A stretch of DNA of 64,000 bases from Leptospira bandrabouensis. GTDB taxonomy: Bacteria; Spirochaetota; Leptospiria; Leptospirales; Leptospiraceae. Made by a program: the position numbers and the translations under genes. Below are positions 16,627 to 27,193 of the stretch, one piece after another. The DNA is taken from assembly GCF_004770905.1 (NCBI RefSeq), contig NZ_RQHT01000014.1:1116001-1180000 (forward strand). Direction: 5' to 3'. How positions within the stretch are numbered: position 1 is the first letter of the stretch; every line of letters starts with the position of its first letter. The notes beneath the pieces were generated by a model that was not told where the DNA came from, did no database searches, and worked only from the letters and a program-made list of their open reading frames with translations.

Positions 16627-18063
16627 ATGTTTCATTTTAAATCAAATGATTCCACTAGGGAATTTTTAATACAAAACCGTAAGTCGATTAGAGAACATAT
16701 CATTCGAAATACTTCTATTGATCAGTCAAATCATCGTGAAGTTGAAGAACTTTTAGAATTACAAAAAAAATTAAGAAGTTTAATAACTGCATCAGCAGAT
16801 GAAATCGCAGTTTCCATCCTTGGTTCTGCTACTAATCTAAAAAATATTGAGAACTTACAATCGGAATTTGTATCTGGTCTTTCCCATTTTAGCGATATTT
16901 CTGCAAATTTAGCAAGTAGTGCAGAAGAGCTCGATGCTGTGATTCATTCAGTTTCCTATCAAATTTCAGAGACCTTAAAGACCTTTGATGCAACAGGCCA
17001 AAGGAATATTGAATTAGTAAAAAGTTTAGAAAATACTGCAAAAGAAATTGAAACAATCGCAAAACAATCGTTATGGGTAAAGGTTGAGAACCAAAAAAAT
17101 GAAGTTGAAATCCAACTTTTATACAATGATTTACAAAAGATTAATGAGAACATACAGTTGGTTAAAGAAATCTCTGACCGTACCAATTTATTGGCTCTAA
17201 ATGCTTCGATAGAAGCTGCTAGGGCTGGTGAAGAAGGAAGAGGATTTTCTGTGGTTGCGGATGGTGTTTCCAAATTAGCAGAAAACACAAAGGTAGCAGT
17301 AAAAACAATTCAAGAATCTGCACAACATATTAGGTCACGATTTTTAGAATTCCAAGAGAACTCAAAAACTAGAACTGCGGTTCTCATTGAAATCATTGAA
17401 AAGATCCAAGCCATTGAAACATCGGTTGTCTCAAACCGTAAAGAATCAAATGTGAATTTAAGTGAAATCCAAGTTTTGATTACACAATTTCATGATTTAG
17501 AATTGAAACTTCGAGAAGTGGGGATTGCATCTCAGAATATTGCCAATGATTCCACTAGTATCTCAAATCAAGTGCACATACTTTCTGATCACAGTGTACA
17601 AACAAAATCTGATTTTGAAGCTATATTTAGTAAAATTGAAAATACGGTGAAACTCATTACAAATCAAAATTCAGTTTGGTTGTTAGAGTTCATTTTTCAA
17701 AGAAGATTAGATCATATTCATTGGGTTCAAGCAGTCGACAAAGCAATAACAAGTGGAAATGTAAATTTATTTCCGCAATTAGATCATACACTCTGTAAAA
17801 TGGGTCTATGGTATTATCAAAGTTCTGTATTGGATTCTAAACAAAAGGCAATTCATGACCAATTAGAAACTCCTCATCGAGAATTACATCGATGTGCCAT
17901 TCGAATCAAAGAGGCAATTACACAAAATGACAAAGAGAAAATTACTTTAGAAAGATCTAACTTACAGGGATTTTTCCTAGAGTTAGGAAAAATATTTGAT
18001 AGCTACATCCAATATTTGGAACTTAAAACTATGCAAGATCAGCAACTAACCTCAATTAATTGA
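16627..18063 (+). CDS. Soluble methyl-accepting chemotaxis protein with C-terminal CZB domain
   Basis: A 478-residue chemoreceptor without membrane segments, from ATG at 16627. A TTG at 16594 would add 11 residues and is a weaker start. The signalling hairpin tip, with [20 protein letters not shown] and [13 protein letters not shown], is around residues 187-220 and flanked by long coiled coil. The C-terminus carries the chemoreceptor zinc-binding (CZB) signature: His in HIHW (about 365), Cys in CKMGLW (390) and the HxxxH pair in PHRELH (417, 421). CZB proteins such as TlpD bind zinc and sense oxidants or pH. It should work with CheA/CheW at cytoplasmic arrays. The stop lies in a palindrome shared with the convergent phosphatase gene. 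Confidence 0.92.
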   Translation: MFHFKSNDSTREFLIQNRKSIREHIIRNTSIDQSNHREVEELLELQKKLRSLITASADEIAVSILGSATNLKNIENLQSEFVSGLSHFSDISANLASSAEELDAVIHSVSYQISETLKTFDATGQRNIELVKSLENTAKEIETIAKQSLWVKVENQKNEVEIQLLYNDLQKINENIQLVKEISDRTNLLALNASIEAARAGEEGRGFSVVADGVSKLAENTKVAVKTIQESAQHIRSRFLEFQENSKTRTAVLIEIIEKIQAIETSVVSNRKESNVNLSEIQVLITQFHDLELKLREVGIASQNIANDSTSISNQVHILSDHSVQTKSDFEAIFSKIENTVKLITNQNSVWLLEFIFQRRLDHIHWVQAVDKAITSGNVNLFPQLDHTLCKMGLWYYQSSVLDSKQKAIHDQLETPHRELHRCAIRIKEAITQNDKEKITLERSNLQGFFLELGKIFDSYIQYLELKTMQDQQLTSIN

Positions 18064-18074
18064 GGCTAGTTGCT
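18041..18074. terminator. Bidirectional terminator palindrome spanning two stop codons
   Basis: A 34-base near-perfect palindrome: AGCAACTA (18041-18048) pairs with TAGTTGCT (18067-18074), and the inner 16 bases 18050-18065 (CCTCAATTAATTGAGG) are exactly self-complementary; only 18049/18066 mismatch. TTTTTC follows on the plus strand and AGTTTT-type sequence is absent on the other. It contains the ends of both the chemoreceptor and the phosphatase genes, so both transcripts would fold here. Confidence 0.75.
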
Positions 18075-21000
18075 TTTTCTAACAACTTAGAAAGTTTGAG
18101 AACGTTTTTGTTTGTTGGATCTATAGTTTGGGCCCGTGTTACGTAAGTAACAGCGCGGTCCACGTTTCCAAGAAGCCTGCTAACGTCTGCAAGGTTAATA
18201 AGGTTTTGGAAATTTTCTGGATCGTATTTCAAAGCTTCTTGGGCTGCTTTTAAGGCGCTTTCATAGTTCCCAAGTTTTTTTTCAGACATCGCTAAGTAAT
18301 ACCAATATTCTCCCGAACCTTCATTTTCTCTTAAAAACTCAGTTAGTACTTTTGCTGCAATGTCGTATTCTTTCCCTTTGTAACTGACAAGGCCTAAAAA
18401 CTTGTTTAGTTTTTGGTTGGTTGGATCAGCAAGAAAAGCCTTTTTCATTACAGTAATGGCTCTTTCAATTTCTCCATTTTGGTATAATAATTTTCCTTCT
18501 TCGAAAGCACCAGAGGTCGTGAGGGCTTCATCCCAATCATCCCCTGGGGTGTCGAAAAAATCATCCACGGGTTGTTGAGATAAGTCTTCTTTTTCTGGAG
18601 TATGATGAATTGGAGATTTATCGCTTTTGAAAACAACACTCATCATCGAGATATCATCAGTAATATCTCCGGCTTTCTTTACGAGTTTTTCGACTTCATA
18701 AATATCTCCGTCGGCTTGTTCCACAAATCGAAGAACCATTGTTTCGTCTTCATTGATGGTTCGAACGTCTTCGTCTGGAGTGAGGTCAATATCATCACGC
18801 CCATCGGAACCAAGAATTAATTGGTCACCAGGCAATAGTTGGAAGGTTTGCACTTCGAATGGATATTCCGAGTCCAAACCCAATTTTCGAAGTTTCAATT
18901 CATCTTCAATGAAACTAGCTTTTCCATCACGGTAAAGAATGCTGTAAGGATGTTCCGCATTAAAATACCAGATTTTACCTGTTTCATCATCAATTAACAT
19001 GACTGTTGCGGATATGACCATTGTCCCGCTAAAAGATTTGAATACTGCATTTACTTCTTCGTAAACATCAGTTAACCATTCTTCTGGTGTGCGGTTTAGG
19101 ATTCTTTTGTTACCTGCCGAACGTGCCATAATGGAGTTCATCACAACTCCCATTACCAAAGAACCACCAGCTCCTTGCATGGATTTTCCCATTGCATCTC
19201 CGTTCATTACCATAGTGTATCTGCGGTAATCATCTGGTTTTCCCAGTTTTAAATTTCCTGTGATACAAATATCGCCACCGAGATCGCCGGTTTTATTACG
19301 GAATTCAAAAGTTTTCTTTTGATGAACAAAGAAGTCACAACGTATATTATCAGATTTGTTTGCGTTAAAAAATAATGGTTTTGCCAGTAACGAAGTGAGG
19401 AAGTAATCACCGTCTTGTTGTACTTTCAAACGATGGATCTCATCCATTTTTTCTTGAAGTTCTTTGGTACGTTCTTTTACTTTTTCTTCTAGATTTTCTG
19501 CGTAGTCTTGCAGTTCCCGTCTAGCGTCGCGAATTGAAGATACCATCCCGTTAAATGATTCTGCTAGGTATCCTATCTCATCATTTACTTTAATTGGAAC
19601 TTCTACTTCCAGATTTCCTTGGTTTACTTTTTCAACCCCTGCAAGTAGTGCATAAAGTGGATTCACAAGTGCAGAACGGAAGAAAAGTGGAAATACGACT
19701 AACAAAACAAACATCACAATGGCAAGGATGACTAATTCGAGTTTTGCTGATTTGTGCATGTAGGCACGATAATCGCGGTAGTTAAAACCCACTTCTCTGT
19801 TGATTTTGTTTTTCGCATCATAAGTCATATAAGCAATGTAATGCGAAACGCCGTCTAAATCTTTTCTGTAGTGTCTTGTTAAGTCAGGTTTGAAATATCG
19901 AAAAAACTTGAGCATTTCGACACGTAGATCTGCACCTGATATTTCTTTTCCGTCCCATTTACATTCGTTTACATGTTTAAGGATAGCATCTCGGAAAGTG
20001 TCTACGTTTTTAACTTTTTCAACGTATTTGACTCCTTCTTCACAAAACTGGTCAGGCAGAATATCGCCCAATTTGTTCGTGTTGATAAAGGTTCTTTTGT
20101 TTAGTTTTTCGATTAATTTAGAAACTTCTGCTTTTAATTCTGCACCTTCCGAATCTGGATTTTCATCCAAAAATTGTAGGATGGCATTTTTATAACCTTC
20201 AAAATAATAAGGAGTTTTCGTTAAACTAGACTTAAGAGAATTTCTATAGTCGGTCTCGGGAATACTGACCACTTCATCATACAATGCAGTATTATAAAGA
20301 TCAGCTTGGACAAGTGGTAAATCTAAATTAACAGAAGAAGGTAAGTAGGCCTTTTTTAAATTTTGTCCAGATGAATCGGACTCAATGACAAATAAAATAT
20401 CTTTTGATCTTTCTCCACCTTCGGCCACACGAAGTGCTTTTTGGATTGCCGTATTATCAAAGGAAGTTTCTTTTTCTTGGTCTACCAAGTAACTGAAGGC
20501 CTGCATGATGAGAAGGATGGTTACAAAGGAAATTCCTACAATTTTTACCATGAAAGTAGTTCTTTCACTACTATTGTTAATAAAGGAAATCGTAATGATA
20601 AAAAATGTAAAAGTGAATAGTAATACTAAAGCAGTGAGGTAAGTGGATCGTTCCATCGCTCCATCGCGACTCATAACGTTTGTTATGTTCGGAACTACGC
20701 CGGCAATTAATGCTGCCATTAACATAACCATAAGCGTTCCTCGTTTTTCCTTAGTTACATGGAATAAACGATAACCAGGTAAAACGAGAAAGTTAATAAA
20801 GGAAAAACCTGCGATGAACAAACTTAAGATTCGGCTAGCACCTTCGGAGTTAAAATCCCAGTGGTGTGCAGTGAAATGGTATTTTCTTTCTCCTTGTGAA
20901 ACTGTAACTAAAAACCAAAGAACCACTACAATGGCAACAGCATAGAGACTTACTTGTATAATATTGGCAGTTCGGCTGTCTTCGTTATCTGGGAACCGGA

Positions 21001-21283
21001 AAAAAAACTGACCAAAGTGTATGATACCAAAAATAATAAATCCCCCGGTGATCCAACGATGGTAGGAAGCGATGGGGTGATAGTAAAATGCACCTAAGAG
21101 GTAACCAAATTGGAATAAACCTAAAAACAAACAAGCCAGTCCCATGTGTTTTGTGGCGACGGTTCTATCTTTTAAAGAGAAAAAGAATGTAGTCAAGACC
21201 GCAAGGAGGACAGTGACAATTAAACTACCGAATGTGTAATAATTTGTTAGTATGTGGTCAACGGATAATATGCTTTCACTCAT
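18056..21283 (-). CDS. Membrane SpoIIE-family (PP2C) phosphatase with HAMP and TPRs
   Basis: A 1075-residue multidomain signalling protein. About seven membrane helices fill residues 10-250. A roughly 250-residue extracytoplasmic-type segment follows, then another helix near 525-545 ([20 protein letters not shown]), a HAMP-like linker and a coiled coil ([20 protein letters not shown]). The PP2C/SpoIIE domain keeps the acidic metal sites: [22 protein letters not shown] and GSDGRDD. The C-terminal 150 residues are TPR repeats ([20 protein letters not shown] and neighbours), a docking site. It should dephosphorylate a phosphoserine protein, classically a STAS anti-anti-sigma factor, in response to an envelope signal. 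It has a long family in Leptospira. The partner is not in this window. Confidence 0.9.
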   Translation of the reverse strand: MSESILSVDHILTNYYTFGSLIVTVLLAVLTTFFFSLKDRTVATKHMGLACLFLGLFQFGYLLGAFYYHPIASYHRWITGGFIIFGIIHFGQFFFRFPDNEDSRTANIIQVSLYAVAIVVVLWFLVTVSQGERKYHFTAHHWDFNSEGASRILSLFIAGFSFINFLVLPGYRLFHVTKEKRGTLMVMLMAALIAGVVPNITNVMSRDGAMERSTYLTALVLLFTFTFFIITISFINNSSERTTFMVKIVGISFVTILLIMQAFSYLVDQEKETSFDNTAIQKALRVAEGGERSKDILFVIESDSSGQNLKKAYLPSSVNLDLPLVQADLYNTALYDEVVSIPETDYRNSLKSSLTKTPYYFEGYKNAILQFLDENPDSEGAELKAEVSKLIEKLNKRTFINTNKLGDILPDQFCEEGVKYVEKVKNVDTFRDAILKHVNECKWDGKEISGADLRVEMLKFFRYFKPDLTRHYRKDLDGVSHYIAYMTYDAKNKINREVGFNYRDYRAYMHKSAKLELVILAIVMFVLLVVFPLFFRSALVNPLYALLAGVEKVNQGNLEVEVPIKVNDEIGYLAESFNGMVSSIRDARRELQDYAENLEEKVKERTKELQEKMDEIHRLKVQQDGDYFLTSLLAKPLFFNANKSDNIRCDFFVHQKKTFEFRNKTGDLGGDICITGNLKLGKPDDYRRYTMVMNGDAMGKSMQGAGGSLVMGVVMNSIMARSAGNKRILNRTPEEWLTDVYEEVNAVFKSFSGTMVISATVMLIDDETGKIWYFNAEHPYSILYRDGKASFIEDELKLRKLGLDSEYPFEVQTFQLLPGDQLILGSDGRDDIDLTPDEDVRTINEDETMVLRFVEQADGDIYEVEKLVKKAGDITDDISMMSVVFKSDKSPIHHTPEKEDLSQQPVDDFFDTPGDDWDEALTTSGAFEEGKLLYQNGEIERAITVMKKAFLADPTNQKLNKFLGLVSYKGKEYDIAAKVLTEFLRENEGSGEYWYYLAMSEKKLGNYESALKAAQEALKYDPENFQNLINLADVSRLLGNVDRAVTYVTRAQTIDPTNKNVLKLSKLLEKATSLN

Positions 21284-21406
21284 AGGGTCTTCTAGTTGCT
21301 AATTTAATACGAAATCGTAACAGGCGGAAATGCGAAATCAATTCATTTTCCTACCTTTCCGAGCAAATCAGTGCAACAACTGATTGCCCGAAGGGAAGGG
21401 GTCAAA

Positions 21407-22297
21407 TTAACGAGTGGCGATAAAACAATCAATTCCATCGTATTTCAATTTTGATTTGAGAGATTCTGCTTTTGCGCGGTCTGCAAAATCCCCAACTTGA
21501 ACTACGAATTTTCCATCTCTGGGAGTTACGAACACGGATTGGTTGTATTCAGATTTTATGCTTTCTTGGTATTTCAGAGCTCTTTCTTTTTCCTGAAACA
21601 CACCCACTTGCACAGTAAATCCTTTTCCTGCGGCCACAGGTTTGGTAACTCCTGGTTTCACTGGAGTCAATTTTTCAGGTTTTGCTGGGGCATCATCGAG
21701 AAGGTCTGCATCATCTAAGTCATCGGCAAGATCATCTTCCCCTTTTTTAAGGACTTTGATTCCTACTTTGGTGACACCTTTATCTTTGAATTCAAGGATC
21801 TCAGCTGTTTTTTCAGATACATCCACAATTCTTTCATCAACGAAAGGCCCACGATCATTGATTCGAACCACCGCTTCTTTGTTATTATCTAAATTTTGGA
21901 TTCGGATCACACTTCCAATGGGGAGTGTTCTGTGAGCACCTGTCATTTTCATTCGATCAAAAGGTTCGCCACTGGCAGTAGGACGACCTTGGAATTTTTG
22001 CCCATACCAAGATGACAAACCGACTTCATCAAATGATTCTGTTGGTTTTTTGGTTGGGATTGCTGCCGTTGTTGCAACTGGTGTAACTGCCTTTCCATTG
22101 GAATCTAAATCGTCAATGATCGAACGTGCCACTGGATCTTCCGATTTGGTATTACTTGTTGGTTTGGACTTTCCTGAAGAACGTTCGAAAAATATATCTT
22201 CGGGATCTCCGGAAGCACTATAATCTCTTCGGGTGGCATCTGCAGAACTGCAAGAAACCAACCACAATACTATGGATATAAGTATGAGTCTTTGCAT
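21407..22297 (-). CDS. rlpA: RlpA-like septal-ring lipoprotein with SPOR domain
   Basis: A 296-residue lipoprotein from ATG at 22295-22297, with a strong Shine-Dalgarno (GGAAGGGGAAAGTT). A 42-residue upstream extension is rejected. The signal peptide MQRLILISIVLWLVSC ends in a lipobox. The double-psi beta-barrel domain is clear: GLSSWYGQKFQGRPTASGE, then MTGAHRTLPIGS, VRINDRGPF and DVSEKTAEIL. The C-terminal ~75 residues (FTVQVGVFQEKERALKYQE, then VQVGDFADRAKAESLKSKL) form a SPOR domain that binds denuded glycan strands. RlpA is a lytic transglycosylase of naked peptidoglycan in Pseudomonas; the key Asp in NDRGPF is present. It probably acts at division sites. Confidence 0.9.
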   Translation of the reverse strand: MQRLILISIVLWLVSCSSADATRRDYSASGDPEDIFFERSSGKSKPTSNTKSEDPVARSIIDDLDSNGKAVTPVATTAAIPTKKPTESFDEVGLSSWYGQKFQGRPTASGEPFDRMKMTGAHRTLPIGSVIRIQNLDNNKEAVVRINDRGPFVDERIVDVSEKTAEILEFKDKGVTKVGIKVLKKGEDDLADDLDDADLLDDAPAKPEKLTPVKPGVTKPVAAGKGFTVQVGVFQEKERALKYQESIKSEYNQSVFVTPRDGKFVVQVGDFADRAKAESLKSKLKYDGIDCFIATR

Positions 22298-22405
22298 AAC
22301 TTTCCCCTTCCTCTGGACTCTTGTGAGTACCTTTCGGAATGTTTTTCCGTTCTCGTGACAATTTTTCTCGAGGGAGATTGGTTTCTGAAACGATAATCGG
22401 TCTGT

Positions 22406-23311
22406 ATGGCACAAGAAATCCAAACTCTATTTAATGAGGCGGTCCGTTTGGAAAGAAACGGAGACTGGGATCGTGCCGAAACACAGTACAAACTTCTCCT
22501 TGAAAAAGATCCCAATTTTCATTTGGCATTACAGAATTTAGGTGTGATATACGCCAAACAAGGAAAACATGCAGAAGCCATTCCTTTGTTCTCCAAAGCA
22601 TACAAATTACATGCCAATGTTAAAAACAGTTATAATTTAGCGGTGTCTCTTTACAAACATGAAGAAACCGAAAAAGCCATTAGTTTTTTAAAACAAACTC
22701 TTACATTTGAAAAGAAGTTTATATCGGCGCATCTATTACTCGCGCAGGCATATCAGAAATTAGGCAACGATGAAAAAACCGAAGTATATCTCAATAATGT
22801 AATTAAAATCGAACCAGATCATAAATCAGCTTTAGGAGGGCTCGCCATGTTTTATTACGAAAGGAATCGTTTTCCAGAAAGTTTAAAAATGATTGAACGT
22901 TATTTGATTCTGTATCCAGGGAATGCTCAGTTAAAAATCATCCAATCAGAGATCCTTGCCAAACAAGGTAATTATAAAGCCTCTGCCACTTTGCTTTCTA
23001 CTATGGTAAAAGAGGATGTCGGTTTTACTAATTTTAACGAAAGTTTGCAAGCGGCTTGGAAAGAAGAAGATGAAGTGGTTCATGAAAGTTTGGTTCGGAT
23101 CCAATCCAAAGCCAAAAAAAAATTAAAAGAGTTTCAGACAAAATTAGAACTCTCCAAAGAAAACCCAGAAGAGTTTTCGCCTCCCGACGCACAGGAAGCT
23201 TTGGATTTAAGTTTGTTATATCTTTTCAATGGGAATCCTGAAAAAGCGATGCAATATTTGGTATTTGCTCAAAAGATGAAGGAAAAGACAAATCCAGACG
23301 GGCCATCTTAG
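22406..23311 (+). CDS. TPR-repeat protein
   Basis: A 301-residue cytoplasmic protein made mainly of tetratricopeptide repeats, beginning with AVRLERNGDWDRAETQYKLL and continuing with repeats through about residue 200. No signal peptide is visible. Residues 200-270 are charged (EEDEVVHESLVRIQSKAKKK), followed by one more TPR-like unit (LDLSLLYLFNGNPEKAM). It is divergent from rlpA and one base upstream of the TPR lipoprotein gene 23313-24236, indicating a bicistronic operon. TPRs usually scaffold protein complexes; the partners are unknown. Confidence 0.85.
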   Translation: MAQEIQTLFNEAVRLERNGDWDRAETQYKLLLEKDPNFHLALQNLGVIYAKQGKHAEAIPLFSKAYKLHANVKNSYNLAVSLYKHEETEKAISFLKQTLTFEKKFISAHLLLAQAYQKLGNDEKTEVYLNNVIKIEPDHKSALGGLAMFYYERNRFPESLKMIERYLILYPGNAQLKIIQSEILAKQGNYKASATLLSTMVKEDVGFTNFNESLQAAWKEEDEVVHESLVRIQSKAKKKLKEFQTKLELSKENPEEFSPPDAQEALDLSLLYLFNGNPEKAMQYLVFAQKMKEKTNPDGPS

Positions 23312-23312
23312 A

Positions 23313-24236
23313 TTGAAATTTCGTATTTTAAATATTCTATATTTTTCTTTTATCCTCTTTCTATTGGGATGTAGGTATCCCATTGCCAAACAAGATGAAT
23401 TGGAATCCGATTCTTTGTTTTTGGAGATCACGGGATCTCCTGCGACTGATTGTAATGCTGAAGGGATTAAACTTTCGAAAGCCATTCAATTAGACCAAGC
23501 TGAAGTTGTTTGGGACAAATGCATTCAAACCAATCCGAATGAAGTGGCCGTTCATTTAAACCGACTCCGTTTTTATTTTTTATTGGATGAATATGAGTTA
23601 TTCAAACAAAAAGTTTCGAAAGAAGCACCTTCTCGATCATCCGTTACTTATACAACTGTCCTTAAAGAATTAGAAGTACGTTTGCGAAATGAAGAACGTG
23701 TGATTCTTCTGGATGCTTTATCCCGAGTGAAAGGTTGGGAATTATTTGCTTATGAAGAGTTGGCTAATTATTACTTACAAACAGGTAACTTTGCTTATGC
23801 GGAAGGTTATTTTAATCAAATTTTAGAAGTGGTTCCTTTTCACGAAAATGCTCTGTATGGAATGGCAGAGATTCAAGTGCAAAAATCCAACTGGTACAGT
23901 TTACTTGATTATGCAAAATCATTGGAAGTTGCCGCCAAAAAAAATAAGGAATTCCATTTTTATTTTTTAAAAGCAAATTATGAATTAGGGCGTTACGAAG
24001 AAGCTTTAAAATGGGCAGAATCTGCCCCTTCAACTGAAAAATCACAAATTAGTTTTTTAGAAATTTGGCGAGATACTTTACTAGTTTTAAAAGATTATCC
24101 TCGTTGGGATCATCTTTTGCCTTACTACCGTAAGGCGGTCGAAAATGGATACGCAGTTCCTGAGTCTGCTTTTTTTCCTACGTTATCCAAAGAAGGTAAG
24201 GATGTTCGCAAAGCGTCTCGTTCAGGAAGAAGCTAA
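23313..24236 (+). CDS. TPR-containing lipoprotein
   Basis: A 307-residue protein starting at TTG one base after the previous stop. The signal peptide MKFRILNILYFSFILFLLGC ends in a lipobox (LLGC). The mature region has several TPR-like pairs (ELANYYLQTGNFAYAEGYF, LYGMAEIQVQKSNWYS, HFYFLKANYELGRYEEALKW). It is likely anchored in the inner or outer membrane and may hold the product of the upstream TPR gene, though that is inference from the operon. The C-terminus is basic (VRKASRSGRS). I cannot assign a pathway. Confidence 0.82.
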   Translation: MKFRILNILYFSFILFLLGCRYPIAKQDELESDSLFLEITGSPATDCNAEGIKLSKAIQLDQAEVVWDKCIQTNPNEVAVHLNRLRFYFLLDEYELFKQKVSKEAPSRSSVTYTTVLKELEVRLRNEERVILLDALSRVKGWELFAYEELANYYLQTGNFAYAEGYFNQILEVVPFHENALYGMAEIQVQKSNWYSLLDYAKSLEVAAKKNKEFHFYFLKANYELGRYEEALKWAESAPSTEKSQISFLEIWRDTLLVLKDYPRWDHLLPYYRKAVENGYAVPESAFFPTLSKEGKDVRKASRSGRS

Positions 24237-24269
24237 TTAAAATTTTTCCTGTAAAATAAACTTTAAACC

Positions 24270-25085
24270 TTAATCAATTTCCTGACACAAATTCCAAACT
24301 TTTTCAGCTTGCCTGAGTTTTAAAACATTATGCGTTCGAATGTAGGGAATTTTGTATCTTAACAAATGAAGTTCACAAGCCAAAGTGACAAATTCTCTTT
24401 CTGCAATTGGTAAATTTCCAAGTACGTTTCCGAGAAATGATTTTCTGGAAACTCCCACCATCAATTGCGGAAATTCTAATTTGAGAATTTCTAATTCTTG
24501 TAATACGCGAAAGGAAACCATTGGATTTTCACTTAAAAAAAATCCCATTCCTGGATCATAACAGAGAGATGATTCTGGGATGTCCATTGCCAGAAGTTCA
24601 GAACGTCGGTCCCTAAAAAAAGCCTGGATCTTTCGGATGACTTTTTCTGGTGTGAGATCTGACTTATTTTTCGCAATATTCCTGTTATGCGAATGCATGA
24701 TGATTAGTTTTAGCTCTGGGTGTTTTTGAATCGCTGATTTTAAAAAACTGCGGTCACCTTCGTAGGTAAAACCTGTGATATCGTTAATACATCGCACTCC
24801 AGCTTCAATTCCCTTTTGTTGGACTGAAGGGCGAAAACTATCCAAGCTGATCCGAACCCCTTGGGGGACAAAGTAACGTATTACAGGTTCTACTCTTTGC
24901 CATTCTTCTTCTTCGGAAACAAGGCTGGCATTGATGTTTGAGGATTGTCCAGAGACATCCAACCAATCGGCACCTTCTTGGAGAAGTTTTCTTCCTTGTT
25001 CGATTGCATCGTCTGGGTTTAGGAATTTTCCCCCGTCACTAAATGAATCGGTGGTAATGTTTAAGATTCCGAAGATTTCGGCCAT
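24270..25085 (-). CDS. folP: Dihydropteroate synthase
   Basis: A 271-residue TIM-barrel enzyme. The N-terminal signature FGILNITTDSFSDGGKF contacts the pterin pyrophosphate. WLDVSGQSSN is the second signature (usually DIGGQSTRPG; here Gly is replaced by Val-Ser), and RISLDSFRPSV, INDITGF, CYDPGMGF and VGVSRKSFLG complete the barrel. It joins 6-hydroxymethyl-7,8-dihydropterin pyrophosphate to p-aminobenzoate in folate synthesis and is the sulfonamide target. The altered WLDVSGQSSN loop is a small deviation. It is monocistronic as far as this window shows, convergent with the TPR operon and divergent from the OmpA-family gene. Confidence 0.9.
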   Translation of the reverse strand: MAEIFGILNITTDSFSDGGKFLNPDDAIEQGRKLLQEGADWLDVSGQSSNINASLVSEEEEWQRVEPVIRYFVPQGVRISLDSFRPSVQQKGIEAGVRCINDITGFTYEGDRSFLKSAIQKHPELKLIIMHSHNRNIAKNKSDLTPEKVIRKIQAFFRDRRSELLAMDIPESSLCYDPGMGFFLSENPMVSFRVLQELEILKLEFPQLMVGVSRKSFLGNVLGNLPIAEREFVTLACELHLLRYKIPYIRTHNVLKLRQAEKVWNLCQEID

Positions 25086-25179
25086 GTAGGAGTAGGATTC
25101 TCGGTAAAGCTGGTCCTAAAAGCCTTATTTTTCCCTTGGCAGAAAATTCCGATTAGCCGATACATAGGAGAGACGGCAG

Positions 25180-27192
25180 ATGAAAAAACTCCTTACTTTC
25201 TTAATCATTTTGGCATTCCCACTTCTGGCTCAGCCTTTACCGAAAGTGAAAGATGTAAGGTTTTACCAGCCACTCAACACACAAAATGTGGAGTATAACC
25301 CCATCATTTCTCCCACAGGCAGATATCTGGTTTTCCAATCCAACAGGCCTGGTGGAGAAGGAGGGATGGACATTTGGGTTTCTGAAAACTTAAGTTTTCC
25401 TGACCGAATGAAATTGCCGGTTTGGTCACCACCCAAAAACTTTCGGGAACTCAACACATCCAATTTTGAAGGTATGTTTTCGATCCTCTTTGATGAAGAG
25501 GAAAAACCTTACGAACTGTATTTTACATCGGTTCGTGATAAAACCCAAGCAGACCCTAAAAAGAACCGTGAAGGTTATGACGGACTCAATATCTATTATA
25601 CTAAAATCAACCAAAGAACAGGCCTTTGGTCCATTCCAGTTCATTTAAATGAAGTTAATTCGCATTTTGAAGACAAAATGCCTGCAGTTTCGCCTGATGG
25701 TTGTTCAATGGTATTTTCATCCAATCGACCTGGTGGACTGGGAGGATTTGACCTTTGGATTTCCAAACGAGAACCGATCACAGAAACTAAAGAAAAAAAC
25801 CCAGATAAACCTACCATTCAATGTAGAGATGGAGTTTGGCAAAAACCTATTTCTATGGGAACTTTGATCAATACAAACGATGATGAAATTAGTCCTAGAT
25901 ACCATTGGGATGGATTACGTTTGTATTTTAGCTCCAACCGAGGAGATAAAAATCGTAAATTTAGTTTTTATTATAGTGAATATGATGAATCACAAAAAAC
26001 TTTCGTTACCCCGGTTTTATTAGGATCTCCTTTTAATACCAAAGAACAATTGTCAGGTGAATCAACAGGATTTCCTTTTGATACTCCGGCAGATTATTCT
26101 ACATATAGCCTTTGGGAAGAAAGTGATAACGAAGGAATCTCAGTCACTTTCGATGATTTGTGGTTTTATTTTTCTTCCAACAGGCCCGGTGGGGAAGGCC
26201 AATTCGATATCTATCGAACTATGGTTCCAGAAGACCTTCGTCGTAGTTATGAATTTCTATTTCGTGGGTTAGTTCTAGATGGATCGGAAGCAATTATGAT
26301 TGGTCTCGATTCGACACTTAAAATTTACGATGATACAAGACCCATCCAAGTGATTACTTCTAAACGAATTGGTGGGGATCTTTCCATTGCCGATGCGGAA
26401 AACTTTCGCACTACAATCAAAACTGGAAAAGTTTACCGAGTGGAAGTGTCTTCACCTGGATTTCATCCTACAGAGTTACTTTTGGATTTAAGAGGGAACG
26501 TAGGAAAAGATAAGGAACAATATTCTCAAATTATCTTACAACCCATTCGACAGGCAAAAGACGAACGCCCTGATAAAACCATCCAAGGAATTCGTTTTAT
26601 AGTGAAAGATAAAAAAACTGATTTGGTAATCCCGAATGCGATTTGTTATTATTTTGATGATCTCACAAGAAAAGGAAAATCCTTAGAATCCAAAGATGCT
26701 CATTTTGATTTGGAAAAATCGCCGACTATGGATTTTGAAATTTTGGTTAGGGCCAAAGGTTTTAAAGAAGAAACTTTCCTATTTGCAAAAGAGAAAATTT
26801 CTGGAATGGAAGGAAAAGATACCGTACTTTATCTAAGAAATCTAAATGATTTTGATAGTTTGTACAATACAATTATTTATTTCCCGTTCAATGAACGAAC
26901 ATTGAGTGATGAAGATAAGAAAAAATTGGATCTTTTTGCGGACTTCCTTATTCAACATAAAAATGAAAAAGTTGAAATTGGTGGACATACGGATAATATA
27001 GGGAATAAAGAATACAATATCAGTTTGAGTGAAGATAGAGCCATTTCCGTTTATCAATATCTTCGATTGAAAGGTGTTCCTAAGGAAAGAATGAAGGTAC
27101 AAGCTTACCATTATTCTCAACCAATTTCGGAAAATGAAACAGAAGAAGGTCGTTCGCGTAATAGGCGCGTGAATTTCAAGAAGATAGACTAA
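25180..27192 (+). CDS. OmpA-family protein with PD40 beta-propeller repeats
   Basis: A 670-residue exported protein with signal peptide MKKLLTFLIILAFPLLAQ. Residues about 40-370 carry at least four PD40/TolB-type propeller repeats recognisable by SSNRPGGxGxxDIW-like motifs (FQSNRPGGEGGMDIWVS, FSSNRPGGLGGFDLWIS, FSSNRGDKNRKFSF, FSSNRPGGEGQFDIYR). A carboxypeptidase-regulatory-like linker follows. The C-terminal 115 residues are an OmpA domain (IIYFPFNERTLSDEDKKKLD, EIGGHTDNIGNKEYNISLSEDRA, RSRNRRVNF) that binds peptidoglycan through the conserved Asp and Arg. It resembles Pal/TolB fusions and probably links envelope and peptidoglycan. One base separates it from the DUF1577-like gene. Confidence 0.9.
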   Translation: MKKLLTFLIILAFPLLAQPLPKVKDVRFYQPLNTQNVEYNPIISPTGRYLVFQSNRPGGEGGMDIWVSENLSFPDRMKLPVWSPPKNFRELNTSNFEGMFSILFDEEEKPYELYFTSVRDKTQADPKKNREGYDGLNIYYTKINQRTGLWSIPVHLNEVNSHFEDKMPAVSPDGCSMVFSSNRPGGLGGFDLWISKREPITETKEKNPDKPTIQCRDGVWQKPISMGTLINTNDDEISPRYHWDGLRLYFSSNRGDKNRKFSFYYSEYDESQKTFVTPVLLGSPFNTKEQLSGESTGFPFDTPADYSTYSLWEESDNEGISVTFDDLWFYFSSNRPGGEGQFDIYRTMVPEDLRRSYEFLFRGLVLDGSEAIMIGLDSTLKIYDDTRPIQVITSKRIGGDLSIADAENFRTTIKTGKVYRVEVSSPGFHPTELLLDLRGNVGKDKEQYSQIILQPIRQAKDERPDKTIQGIRFIVKDKKTDLVIPNAICYYFDDLTRKGKSLESKDAHFDLEKSPTMDFEILVRAKGFKEETFLFAKEKISGMEGKDTVLYLRNLNDFDSLYNTIIYFPFNERTLSDEDKKKLDLFADFLIQHKNEKVEIGGHTDNIGNKEYNISLSEDRAISVYQYLRLKGVPKERMKVQAYHYSQPISENETEEGRSRNRRVNFKKID

Positions 27193-27193
27193 T

